Assembly: GCA_038154685.1 (NCBI GenBank)
Contig: JAYPYW010000009.1
Coordinates: forward strand, 1 to 64,000
DNA from: GCA-002722245 sp038154685
GTDB taxonomy: Bacteria > Bacteroidota > Bacteroidia > Flavobacteriales_C > GCA-002722245
Direction: 5' to 3'
DNA length: 64,000 nt
Below are positions 1-7,799 of the stretch, piece by piece (positions within the stretch are counted from its first letter, which is position 1; each line of letters begins with the position of its first letter). The notes under the pieces were generated by a model. It was given only the letters and a program-made list of their open reading frames with translations, was not told the origin of the DNA and did not search any database. A program made the position numbers and the translations under genes.

Positions 1-17
1 ATTAAAGGCGAAGGCTG

Positions 18-311
18 TTAAAGCTTAACCTCTTTAAAATGTAAAACTTCCGGAAAAGGATCGTAGTAATGATGTAAAATTGATTTCCATTCTTGGTAAT
101 CGTCAGATTGTCTAAAACCTATTTCGTGGTCCTCAAGTGTTTCCCAGTTTACTATTAAAAGGTATTGGTTATCGTATTCAAGGCATTTTTTTAACCAATG
201 ATTAATATATCCTTTTTGACGTGAAATTAGAAGGGAAGCTTTTCTGAAGTCATTTTCAAATTTTGAAGCTAGTTCAGTTTTTATTTTTAGGGTAGCTGTT
301 TCCGTAATCAT
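18..311 (-). CDS. Antibiotic biosynthesis monooxygenase (ABM) domain protein
   Basis: Small 97-residue protein that looks like a single dimeric alpha/beta-barrel ABM domain. It shows the usual pattern: an N-terminal strand (ITETATLKIK), an amphipathic helix with 'ARKASLLISRQKGYINH'-like spacing, a central strand 'QYLLIVNWETLEDHEIGFR' and a C-terminal helix 'YQEWKSILHHYYDPFP'. The family includes quinol monooxygenases and heme-degrading enzymes, but many members have unknown substrates and no substrate is visible here. The start codon overlaps the stop of the upstream acyltransferase gene (ATGA), so the two are probably co-translated. Function beyond the fold is not claimed. Confidence 0.75.
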   Translation of the reverse strand: MITETATLKIKTELASKFENDFRKASLLISRQKGYINHWLKKCLEYDNQYLLIVNWETLEDHEIGFRQSDDYQEWKSILHHYYDPFPEVLHFKEVKL

Positions 312-1168
312 TGTTCACGTTTTCTTTTCCATCTTCTGTGTGACCAGAGCCACAATTCAGGTTGTTTTTGGATATTCTTTTCTAATAGTCTAGCGTAATG
401 TTCAATTGGCTCCTCTTCTTTATCCATTGGGATTAGTTGGAAGTCTAATTCGTAATAACCACGCTTAGGTTGGGTTACGAAAGGATAAACCAAAACGTGT
501 TTACACTTCTTAGCCATTCTATCCGCTCCTACTAAAAAAGCAGTGTCCTGATTCAAGAAGTTAGTCCAGTGCATCGAGCTTTTACTCATAGGCGATTGAT
601 CGCCAATTACGTAGGTAAGAGTTAAGTTTCCTGCTCTTGTGTTTTTTACTAATTCTTTAAATCCCACTTTAGATTCAATACACTTGTTGCCAAATCGTTC
701 TCTTAAATGAATCATGAATCCATCAAAATACTTGTTAGATTGTTCTTGATAAAAGGATAAGAACTTGTAAGGGGTGTAGAGTGGGAGGCAGGCCATCCAT
801 TCCCAGTTTCCAAAGTGTGCTGCATATAGGATGATGCTTTTTTCTTCTTTGTAAAGATTGTTGAGTAACTCAGGGTTTTTAAAGAGGTATCTTTTTTTAA
901 TCCTCGTTTTTGAAATGGTTAAAACTTTTATAGATTCTAGAAAAACCTCACAAAAATGACGGTAAAACTTTTTGGCATCTTGATGGATTTCCTTTTCTGA
1001 TTTTTCTGGAAAACTATTTCTGAGGTTTTGATAAACTACTTTCTTTCGGTATCCGGCGATATTAAACATCAAGAAATAAGCAAATGCTGCCATTCCATAT
1101 ATCACCCAAAAAGGAAATAAGGACAATGCGTAAAATGGTAGATATTTAAGGACTTTTCCTGCGTTCAT
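308..1168 (-). CDS. Lysophospholipid / lipid A-type acyltransferase (LpxL-HtrB family)
   Basis: 286-residue inner-membrane acyltransferase of the LpxL/HtrB (lysophospholipid acyltransferase) superfamily, which adds acyl chains to lipid A precursors or related lipids. There is one hydrophobic N-terminal segment (about residues 10-38), and the catalytic HX4E motif is visible as HFGNWE (H118, E123). The length fits the family (about 290-310). In Bacteroidota such proteins act on lipid A or on aminolipids; the sequence alone does not separate these. The gene lies first in a two-gene leftward unit with the ABM protein, separated from the rhomboid genes by a palindromic repeat element. Confidence 0.85.
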   Translation of the reverse strand: MNAGKVLKYLPFYALSLFPFWVIYGMAAFAYFLMFNIAGYRKKVVYQNLRNSFPEKSEKEIHQDAKKFYRHFCEVFLESIKVLTISKTRIKKRYLFKNPELLNNLYKEEKSIILYAAHFGNWEWMACLPLYTPYKFLSFYQEQSNKYFDGFMIHLRERFGNKCIESKVGFKELVKNTRAGNLTLTYVIGDQSPMSKSSMHWTNFLNQDTAFLVGADRMAKKCKHVLVYPFVTQPKRGYYELDFQLIPMDKEEEPIEHYARLLEKNIQKQPELWLWSHRRWKRKREQ

Positions 1169-1200
1169 TGGAGCGAAAATACTGTTTTTTTGATTATGAT

Positions 1201-1306
1201 CGTTATCCTGAATGAGGTACGATTGAAGGATCTCAAGGCCTAGATGTTAAGACGTGAATGACTTGAGATCCTTCAGTCGTTCATTTTTCGCTTATTCAGG
1301 ATGACG
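1201..1306. repeat. Nested palindromic intergenic repeat element
   Basis: Two nested inverted repeats fill this intergenic stretch. The inner arms are TGAAGGATCTCAAG at 1224-1237 and its exact complement at 1262-1275. The outer arms are CGTTATCCTGAAT at 1201-1213 and the near-perfect complement at 1294-1306 (12 of 13). The outer arm resembles the 'GTCATCCTGA...GAAGG' repeats at 7616 and 27558, so it seems to be one dispersed palindromic family. It may also act as an attenuator between leftward genes. Confidence 0.6.
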
Positions 1307-1319
1307 CACTTACTCGAGA

Positions 1320-2222
1320 TTATTTTTTATTAGAATACTGGAAAAGAATGTCCTTTTCTCTTTGAGTAAGTGAACTATAACCGCTCGCCGAGATCTTATC
1401 CAGAATAGAATCGATTTCTGCTTGAGTAACTTTCTGGTGAACGTTGTATTGCTCATCGGTCATTTTTCTAACTTTTTCCTGACTGTAAACTACCTTCATT
1501 TTCGGTTGGCGTTTGAAAAGTCCTACAATAGAATCGATGATTTTATTTACTCCAGCAGTGATGTCTTTACCTTGTTTAAAGGCGGCTGCAAACCAATATC
1601 CTGCTCCTGCTCCTGCGAGGTGGGCAAGATGTCCGCCTGTGTTAGAGTCATAAAAAGAAACCAAATCTGAAACAACGTAAAAGATTCCAATCCACATTAG
1701 TTTCACAGGAAACATTCCAAACAAATTCACTGTTGTATTAGGTGTGTAGGCGATAATACCAATTGAAATGGCCATAACTGCAGCAGAAGCACCATACGCA
1801 ATTCCAGAATTACTAAATAAAGGGGAGATGTTTGTTATGACTAAAAGAGATGCAGCTCCTAAAAGGCCTCCCAATATGTATAGTCCAAATAGTTGTTTAG
1901 AGCTAAAATAGTTAAGGAAAAGCTTGCCCATAAAGTATAGGAGAACCATGTTGAATAAAACATGAAACACTTCAACGTGAACAAACATATGGGTGATAAG
2001 TGTATATGGCTTAAAAAGAAAGCCCGTGATGTTATTGGTAGGTAGGGCAGTAAAGTAGGCGAATAAATTAGATGATTCGGAAAACTCACTCCCACTAATT
2101 AATCCCCAAATAATCCCAAAAATTACAGATAGAAGAAATACTCCTCCATTTACATAAATGAGTTTTGTTAAAATGTCTCCTTTTTGGAATCGTTGTTTTA
2201 TGTCTAACCAAATATCGTTCAT
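1320..2222 (-). CDS. Rhomboid family intramembrane serine protease (first of a tandem pair)
   Basis: 300-residue polytopic membrane protein of the rhomboid family, which cleaves transmembrane substrates within the bilayer. The active-site serine sits in GASAAVMA (S146), and the catalytic histidine in HLAHLAGAGAG (H201). The conserved His and Asn of the second core helix appear in HVEVFHVLFNM (H87, N91). A soluble C-terminal tail of about 80 charged residues follows the last membrane segment. It is directly downstream of a second rhomboid gene and mutL, the usual order in Flavobacteriia. Substrate unknown. Confidence 0.92.
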   Translation of the reverse strand: MNDIWLDIKQRFQKGDILTKLIYVNGGVFLLSVIFGIIWGLISGSEFSESSNLFAYFTALPTNNITGFLFKPYTLITHMFVHVEVFHVLFNMVLLYFMGKLFLNYFSSKQLFGLYILGGLLGAASLLVITNISPLFSNSGIAYGASAAVMAISIGIIAYTPNTTVNLFGMFPVKLMWIGIFYVVSDLVSFYDSNTGGHLAHLAGAGAGYWFAAAFKQGKDITAGVNKIIDSIVGLFKRQPKMKVVYSQEKVRKMTDEQYNVHQKVTQAEIDSILDKISASGYSSLTQREKDILFQYSNKK

Positions 2223-2224
2223 GA

Positions 2225-2899
2225 TTAGATTAAATGTTTTTTACGCCATTCGGCAATTATAATCCATCCAAATAATGCTCCACCAAGATGGGCGAAGTGG
2301 GCAATGTTATCGCCTGGAGAAGATTGAATTCCTTGAATCAATTCGTAGGCAGCGTAAAACATTACAAAATACTTTGCCTTGATTGGTATCGGTAAGAACA
2401 ACAAAAATATTTTTTGATTTGGGAATAATAATCCGAAAGCAGTTAGCAATCCAAATAATGCTCCTGAAGCACCTAGGGTTACTCGAAATGTATTAAAATA
2501 GCCGTTTGATAATTGTTGATCTGTTATAACGGCTTCAGAGTACCATGTTTCTAGTTGGTTTACCGTTTCATAGCTTTCCCATAACTGAGATCCCATGTGC
2601 AAGAAAACCGCTCCAAATCCTGTAAGTAAATAAAATAAAAGGAACTTTTTCTCTCCCAACCTCATTTCAACTGCTGACCCAAACATATATACCCCAAACA
2701 TGTTAAAGAAAATATGTCCAAGTCCACCATGCATAAACATGTGCGTCAATAATTGATAAGGTTCAAAATCTGGTGATTTATAAAAATGAAGCGCAAAGTT
2801 CTCTGTAAAACCAGGGACAAAATTCTGTAATCCAAAAACAACCACATTTAAAATGATTATGTTTTTGGTAATAGGAGGTATGTTGCTAAAATCAAACAT
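2225..2899 (-). CDS. Rhomboid family intramembrane serine protease (second of a tandem pair)
   Basis: 224-residue rhomboid protease without the long tail of its neighbour. Catalytic serine in GASGALFGLL (S145) and histidine in HFAHLGGALFG (H204); His62 and Asn66 in the GHIFFNMFG segment fit the oxyanion region. An insertion of about 40 polar residues after the third hydrophobic segment (WESYETVNQLETWY onward) is probably an external loop. The stop of mutL overlaps its start and only two bases separate it from the next rhomboid gene, so the three genes form one transcript. Confidence 0.92.
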   Translation of the reverse strand: MFDFSNIPPITKNIIILNVVVFGLQNFVPGFTENFALHFYKSPDFEPYQLLTHMFMHGGLGHIFFNMFGVYMFGSAVEMRLGEKKFLLFYLLTGFGAVFLHMGSQLWESYETVNQLETWYSEAVITDQQLSNGYFNTFRVTLGASGALFGLLTAFGLLFPNQKIFLLFLPIPIKAKYFVMFYAAYELIQGIQSSPGDNIAHFAHLGGALFGWIIIAEWRKKHLI

Positions 2900-4773
2900 T
2901 AACCTAATTTATCATTAATTTCTTCAGCGGTAAAGTTAAAAAATGTTGATTTACCTGATGGGTTGATAAACGGGGTCTCACAAAGGAAGAGCTGCTGAAC
3001 AAGTCCTTTCATTTCTTCTTCTTCCATCTTTACACCGCGTTTAATGGCTATGTTTCTGCTTAAGTTTTTAGCTAAAGCTTCTCTTTTATCAATTTTAATG
3101 TCGTCACCATTTACTTTGAATTGCTCAATTAATTGTTCAATCAATTGTTTAGCATTTAATTCATGTAAGTCGGCCGGCAGACCATTAACCACAAAATCAT
3201 TTGGACCGAACTCATTAATATCGATTCCCATTTGCTGAAGTTCCGGCAATACGCTCTTTAATAAAACAGCATCTGATGCTTGAAGTGAAATAGATTCAGG
3301 GAAAAGTAATTGCTGCGAGGCGTTTTTTTGATCCTCTAAGCTAGTTTTAAAATATTCGTATAAAACCCTTTCGTGGGCTCTTCTTTGATCAACGAAAATT
3401 AGTTTGCCTTGGTGGAAAGTTTGGATGAACTGACCGTAGATCTGCTTTACAAAAACAATTTCTTCTTCGTTATTTTCGATTAAAGGCTTTTGTTCGTGTT
3501 CTTCTTCAAACTCTATTTCTCCAAAAAGATCATCAAAGTTTTCATTTTTCAAATCCTTGTCGTCCTCATACAAGTTCTTCCAGTCGAAAGAAGCTTTAGC
3601 AGAGCTTGACTTAAAAGATGATCCAGAACTCCAACTTTGTGATTTAGTTTCCTGCTGAGTTTCTTCATCAAAAGGATTAAATCCTGGAGTCACCTGAACT
3701 TTAGGCTCAGATAAAGGACCTTCTAAAGTAGGGTTGTAAGTATTAAAAGAAGTCTCCTGATCGAAATCTAAAGTAGGAGCAACTTTAAACTTATTTAAAC
3801 TCTGCTTAGTTGCTGCTCTTAATATGGCGTATATAGATTTCTCATCCCCAAACTTGATTTCAGTTTTAGTAGGGTGTATGTTTATATCAACTTCTGCAGG
3901 ATCAATTTCCAGTTGAATGAAATATGTTGGATAAGCTTTTGGAGGTAATAAATCATCCATTGCTTGAGAAATGGCGTGATTTAAATAATGGTTTTTAATG
4001 AATCTTTTATTCACAAAAAAGTACTGTTCTCCTCTCGTTTTCTTAGCGAATTCAGGCTTTCCAATAAATCCAGAAATACCTACAATATCTGTGTCCTCAT
4101 CAATAGGAACTAGTTTCTCATCAAACGACTTTCCGAAGATTGAAACGATTCTTTGTCGGAAATTTCCTTTCTCCAAATGATAAACCTCCGAATCGTTATT
4201 CACCAAAACAAAATCAATCTCAGGGTGGATCAAAGCCACACGCTGAAATTCGTCAATAATATGTCTGGTTTCAACCGAGTTTGATTTTAAGAACTTCCTT
4301 CTAGCCGGAATATTAAAAAACAAATTTTTAACAGCAATAGATGTTCCTTGTGGAGTAGAAGTAGGCTCTTGAGTTGTTACCTTACTACCTTCATTAATTA
4401 AATGAAAACCTAATTCGTCTTTTTGACGGCGAGTTTTCATCTCAACATGCGCTACAGCACAAATTGAAGCAAGAGCTTCACCTCTAAAACCCTTTGTACA
4501 AAGAGAAAATAAATCCTGAGCAGTATTGATTTTAGAAGTGGCATGACGCTCGAAACTCATTCTGGCATCTTGTTCCGTCATTCCACACCCATTATCAATA
4601 ACTTGAATAAGTGTCTTCCCTGCATCTTTTATAATAAGTTCAACTTTTGTCGCTCCAGAATCAATGGAATTTTCCATTAATTCTTTTACAACACTAGCTG
4701 GCCTTTGAATTACTTCTCCCGCTGCAATTTGATTTGCAACTGCGTCGGGAAGTAAGTTTATAACGTTCTCCAT
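2899..4773 (-). CDS. mutL: DNA mismatch repair protein MutL
   Basis: 624-residue MutL, the GHKL ATPase that links MutS mismatch recognition to strand removal. N-terminal motifs are all present: IAAGEVIQRPASVVKEL with the catalytic Glu (about residue 31), DNGCGM (60-65), ATSKI (78-82) and the TKGFRGEAL lid motif (93-101). A low-complexity acidic linker covers about residues 345-440, followed by the dimerisation domain. In the C-terminal domain the endonuclease DQHA(X)2E motif reads DQRRAHE, and the late Cys motif reads CETPFINPSGK, so nicking activity may be absent. Overlaps the small upstream gene at its start and rhomboid at its end. Confidence 0.97.
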   Translation of the reverse strand: MENVINLLPDAVANQIAAGEVIQRPASVVKELMENSIDSGATKVELIIKDAGKTLIQVIDNGCGMTEQDARMSFERHATSKINTAQDLFSLCTKGFRGEALASICAVAHVEMKTRRQKDELGFHLINEGSKVTTQEPTSTPQGTSIAVKNLFFNIPARRKFLKSNSVETRHIIDEFQRVALIHPEIDFVLVNNDSEVYHLEKGNFRQRIVSIFGKSFDEKLVPIDEDTDIVGISGFIGKPEFAKKTRGEQYFFVNKRFIKNHYLNHAISQAMDDLLPPKAYPTYFIQLEIDPAEVDINIHPTKTEIKFGDEKSIYAILRAATKQSLNKFKVAPTLDFDQETSFNTYNPTLEGPLSEPKVQVTPGFNPFDEETQQETKSQSWSSGSSFKSSSAKASFDWKNLYEDDKDLKNENFDDLFGEIEFEEEHEQKPLIENNEEEIVFVKQIYGQFIQTFHQGKLIFVDQRRAHERVLYEYFKTSLEDQKNASQQLLFPESISLQASDAVLLKSVLPELQQMGIDINEFGPNDFVVNGLPADLHELNAKQLIEQLIEQFKVNGDDIKIDKREALAKNLSRNIAIKRGVKMEEEEMKGLVQQLFLCETPFINPSGKSTFFNFTAEEINDKLG

Positions 4774-5051
4774 TAATCCAATTTTTTCAGCATCTCTTCA
4801 ATTTTATCCACATAAAGGATCAGCACTATTAAAATCACGGCTAATACCGCAGCTTTAATCATCACTCTTTGTCGTCCAGCCTTTCTAATATCAGTAAACG
4901 GAACCCTGTCGTATCTATCGTACATAGCATCCGAGTATTTCTTCTCTTTGAAAGAGATCTTTTTTTCTTCCTCCTTTGGGGATTTACTTTTTTGATATTG
5001 CGGTTTATAATTAAACTGCCTTGGCTTTCTATTTGAAAAGAATGAAAACAT
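4773..5051 (-). CDS. Small basic membrane protein upstream of mutL
   Basis: A 92-residue protein with a charged N-terminal half (FFSNRKPRQFNYKPQYQK, then a Lys/Glu-rich stretch) and one C-terminal transmembrane segment (MIKAAVLAVILIVLILYV, about residues 65-83). I place the start at 5051 (MFSFFSN); an in-frame ATG three codons upstream at 5060 is possible. Its stop overlaps the mutL start, so it leads the mutL-rhomboid-rhomboid operon. Similar small proteins are common next to mutL in Flavobacteriia, but no function can be read from the sequence. Confidence 0.7.
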   Translation of the reverse strand: MFSFFSNRKPRQFNYKPQYQKSKSPKEEEKKISFKEKKYSDAMYDRYDRVPFTDIRKAGRQRVMIKAAVLAVILIVLILYVDKIEEMLKKLD

Positions 5052-5060
5052 CAATATCAA

Positions 5061-5438
5061 AGGTAGCTAAAGCCTTTTGGTTATAGGCTTTTTAGTAGGC
5101 CGACTTGTTCACCATTAATTAACAATTTCAACGTTAATAAACTTTAATTAGAAACGTTTTTTAAACTTTTTGTAACCTTTTGTGATGACAGCGGGTACAT
5201 TAATATACCACACACACATTTACACATATCACAATTATAGATTCAGCATTTACTAAATGCAAATCATTATTGTAAGCTTTATTGAATAACCCATTCAATA
5301 TAGTATTCACGACACATATTTAAAGAAGAAAAGCAACTGTTGTTGATTGATACATTGCGTACAAATGGTACATGGGGGTACTTGGTTTATGCAATTTTCA
5401 AATACGATACAGGCTTTAATTAGCTTGCTTTTTCAGAA
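5061..5438. other. Divergent intergenic region with no recognised gene
   Basis: About 380 very AT-rich bases between the leftward mutL operon and the rightward 5439 gene. I see no clear TAnnTTTG box, no tRNA and no open reading frame with protein-like composition. A run of CA dinucleotides occurs near 5210. Promoters for both flanking units must lie here but I cannot place them. Confidence 0.5.
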
Positions 5439-5900
5439 ATGGAACTATTTGGGCTCTTTGCTTGGGGAAGGAAGAGCGTGAGTTTAAAAGAACGTTTAAA
5501 ATGGGGAATTATGAAAATTGTGGATTATCTAATTATTGTGTCTTCTTGGGTGTTATCTTCGTATACATTCTCATCTTCTGATGTAGAATTTAAAAAGCTC
5601 AAGCAAGAAAATGGGGTTTATGAAATACAATTTGGAGTTGTTGGGGAAAAGCAAACCAAGTCATTAGAAGTGGAATCTATTCTGGCATCTCTGCCATATC
5701 ACCAAACAAAAGAGGTGGTTAAAGTAGGGCAAGATTTCTTTATTACTTTGAAAACAACAGAAGAACCTGATTTTAGGTTTTACAGAACAGCTTTTAAATC
5801 CAAAGGTTATGAAATGGATGAGCGATTCTTCGTTTTTCATAATGATGAATTAAAATCGGCTGTTGAATCAGGAATTATCAAATTAAAATCAGCAAGATAG
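5439..5900 (+). CDS. Hypothetical protein, possibly exported
   Basis: Unrecognised protein of up to 153 residues. A second in-frame ATG at 5511 would give a 129-residue product beginning MKIVDYLIIVSSWVLSSYTF, which looks more like a signal peptide or membrane anchor, so 5511 is a credible alternative start. The mature part (VEFKKLKQENGVYEIQF...) is a mixed alpha/beta sequence without cysteines or obvious catalytic motifs. It is followed by a possible structured RNA and then sucC. No function is proposed. Confidence 0.55.
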   Translation: MELFGLFAWGRKSVSLKERLKWGIMKIVDYLIIVSSWVLSSYTFSSSDVEFKKLKQENGVYEIQFGVVGEKQTKSLEVESILASLPYHQTKEVVKVGQDFFITLKTTEEPDFRFYRTAFKSKGYEMDERFFVFHNDELKSAVESGIIKLKSAR

Positions 5901-5985
5901 AGGGGTTATCCTGGAGGCGCCAAGGGATTTAGAATGCAATGGACTTTCCGAAGCGCTTTTCTGGGATGAATTAAAAATAATAAGG

Positions 5986-6069
5986 ACTTACGTAATGAGC
6001 TGTTCGCAGCTTCTGTGATTCGTAGGTATGTGGGGTGAGGCTGTCTGTTTTACAGGCGGTCTCTTTTTG
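5986..6069 (+). ncRNA. Candidate structured RNA 3' end: UUCG hairpin plus terminator
   Basis: An extended hairpin runs from 5986 to 6027: outer stem ACTTACG (5986-5992) with CGTAGGT (6021-6027), an internal loop, then GAGCTG closed by a TTCG tetraloop (6003-6006) and CAGCTT. Just downstream is a 12-bp stem with three G-U pairs (6037-6048 with 6052-6063) followed by a T-run, a convincing intrinsic terminator. UUCG loops and a terminator unrelated to the next gene suggest a stable small RNA, perhaps beginning near 5903. A 6S-like RNA is one possibility, since an internal bubble is present, but I cannot confirm the family. It could also be just the 3' UTR of the upstream gene. Confidence 0.35.
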
Positions 6070-6075
6070 TTGAAA

Positions 6076-6132
6076 GGTTTTAGATTTCAGGTTTCGGGTC
6101 TCAGATTCTAAAACCTGAAACCTGAAGCCTAA
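6076..6132. repeat. Imperfect palindromic 'GGTTTCAG' repeat
   Basis: Stretch rich in GGTTTTAGATTTCAGGTTTC on the left and its rough complement (CTAAAACCTGAAACCTGAAG, 6108-6127) on the right. A related sequence occurs at 13241-13292 after the second tRNA-His, so this is a dispersed family of short intergenic palindromes. Confidence 0.5.
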
Positions 6133-6152
6133 AAAAAACACTTTAAAGTGTT

Positions 6153-6180
6153 TTTGTTAAAAGAGAAAACATTAAATTTG
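6153..6180 (+). promoter_or_regulatory. Bacteroidetes-type promoter for sucC
   Basis: TTTG at 6153-6156 and TAAATTTG at 6173-6180, spacer 16, slightly shorter than the usual 17-23. The minus-7 box matches TAnnTTTG and lies 32 bases before the sucC ATG. Confidence 0.5.
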
Positions 6181-6212
6181 GGGCTCATTCGAAATTTTGA
6201 AAATAAAAACAT

Positions 6213-7424
6213 ATGAATCTTCACGAATATCAAGGGAAATCAATCCTAGCTTCATACGGAGTAGGAATCCAAAGAGGAGAAGTAATCGATTCAGTTGATC
6301 AGGCTGAAGCAGCTGCTAAGAAATTAACTGAAGAAACTGGTACTGGATGGTACGTAGTTAAAGCTCAAATCCACGCTGGAGGTAGAGGTAAAGGAGTTGT
6401 TGAAGAAACTGGATCTCACGGTGTAGTTTTAGCAAAAGGTTTAGACAAGGTTGAAGAGACTGTTAAAGGTATTTTAGGAGGTCACTTAGAAACTGCTCAA
6501 ACTAATGGTAAAGGAAAGAAAGTAAACAAAGTATTAATTGCTGAGGATGTTTACTACCCAGGAGAAAGTGAGATTTCTGAAATCTACATGTCTGTTTTAT
6601 TAGATAGAGAGTCAGGACAGAACGTTATCGTTTACTCTACAGAAGGAGGGATGGATATCGAAACTGTTGCTGAAGAGACTCCAGATAAGATTTACAAAGA
6701 ATTCATTGATCCTGCATTAGGAATCCAAGGTTTCCAAGCAAGAAAGATTGCTTTCAACTTAGGATTATCAGGAGCTGCATTTAAGGCTATGGCTAAGTTT
6801 GTTGGTTCTTTATACTCTGCTTACGTTGGATGTGATGCTTCAATGTTTGAAATCAACCCAGTATTAAAAACTTCAGATGACAAAATCATCGCAGTTGATG
6901 CAAAAGTAACTTTAGATGATAACGCGTTATACCGTCACAAGGATTACGGTGAAATGAGAGATGTTACTGAGGAAGATCCAACTGAAGTTGAAGCTAAAGC
7001 TGTTGAATTAAACTACGTTAAGTTAGATGGTAACGTTGGTTGTATGGTTAACGGTGCTGGATTAGCAATGGCTACAATGGATATTATTAAGTTTTCTGGT
7101 GGTGAGCCAGCTAACTTCTTAGATGTTGGAGGTACTGCAAATGCTGAGAGAGTTGAGAAGGCTTTCAAAATCATTTTAAAAGATCCTAATGTAAAAGCTA
7201 TCTTAGTTAACATTTTTGGAGGAATCGTAAGATGTGATAGAGTTGCTCAAGGTATTGTTGATGCATATAAAAACATCGGAAACATTCCAGTTCCAATCAT
7301 TGTTAGATTACAAGGAACAAACGCTGAAGAAGCTAAGAAATTAATCGATGAGTCTGGTTTAGACGTTCACTCGGTTGTTCAATTACAAGAAGCTGCAGAT
7401 AAAGTATCAGAAGTTTTAGCGTAA
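6213..7424 (+). CDS. sucC: Succinate-CoA ligase (ADP-forming) beta subunit
   Basis: 403-residue beta subunit of succinyl-CoA synthetase, the TCA-cycle enzyme that couples succinyl-CoA cleavage to nucleoside triphosphate formation. Begins MNLHEYQGKSILASYGV, then the ATP-grasp domain with the glycine-rich KAQIHAGGRGKGVV loop, and ends with the ligase domain (GCMVNGAGLAMATMDIIKFSGG, NIFGGIVRCDRVAQGIV). Length is a little longer than the E. coli enzyme. Codons are strongly biased, as expected of a highly expressed gene. The alpha subunit is not adjacent. A TAAATTTG box lies upstream and a strong terminator downstream, so it is probably monocistronic. Confidence 0.97.
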   Translation: MNLHEYQGKSILASYGVGIQRGEVIDSVDQAEAAAKKLTEETGTGWYVVKAQIHAGGRGKGVVEETGSHGVVLAKGLDKVEETVKGILGGHLETAQTNGKGKKVNKVLIAEDVYYPGESEISEIYMSVLLDRESGQNVIVYSTEGGMDIETVAEETPDKIYKEFIDPALGIQGFQARKIAFNLGLSGAAFKAMAKFVGSLYSAYVGCDASMFEINPVLKTSDDKIIAVDAKVTLDDNALYRHKDYGEMRDVTEEDPTEVEAKAVELNYVKLDGNVGCMVNGAGLAMATMDIIKFSGGEPANFLDVGGTANAERVEKAFKIILKDPNVKAILVNIFGGIVRCDRVAQGIVDAYKNIGNIPVPIIVRLQGTNAEEAKKLIDESGLDVHSVVQLQEAADKVSEVLA

Positions 7425-7441
7425 GAAACAATATTTAAATC

Positions 7442-7475
7442 AAAAAGGGCTTCCAAATCGGAAGCCCTTTTTTTG
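7442..7475 (+). terminator. Intrinsic terminator after sucC
   Basis: Stem GGGCTTCC (7447-7454) with GGAAGCCC (7460-7467), five-base loop, followed by eight T. It starts 17 bases after the sucC stop. Confidence 0.9.
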
Positions 7476-7615
7476 TTTTAGGAGATGAGGAGGGGAGGAT
7501 TTGTGAATTTAGGAGTTTTGGAGTTGAGGATGTGAGTAAAAAGAGAGTAAAAAAGTTAAGATAGTATGGTCGCTAAAATATTTTTTTGAGATTTTTTAAC
7601 CATCTCCCCATCTCC

Positions 7616-7640
7616 GTCACCCTGAGCGGAGTCGAAGGGT
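7616..7640. repeat. 'GTCACCCTGAGCGGAGTCGA' dispersed repeat copy
   Basis: This stretch matches the copy at 27558-27581 over about 23 bases, with one or two differences. The surrounding 7476-7615 is low-complexity (GAGG-rich and T-rich) and contains no gene. Confidence 0.6.
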
Positions 7641-7748
7641 CGGTCATCCATCCTGTTAATTTCTTGTTAAACCTTTCTATGAAGTGTCACTTTTGGGTTG
7701 ATAGATTGTTTATATGGCACACATTGTGTTAAAATGCTTATGAATGAC

Positions 7749-7778
7749 TTTGTCTGTAGGACAAAACTTTTATTTTTA
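7749..7778 (+). promoter_or_regulatory. Probable promoter for the thioredoxin-like gene
   Basis: TTTG at 7749-7752 and TATTTTTA at 7771-7778 with an 18-base spacer. The minus-7 box matches TAnnTTTG except for the last base. It lies 21 bases before the ATG at 7800. Confidence 0.35.
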
Positions 7779-7799
7779 CATCGCTAAAAAAATCAATCT

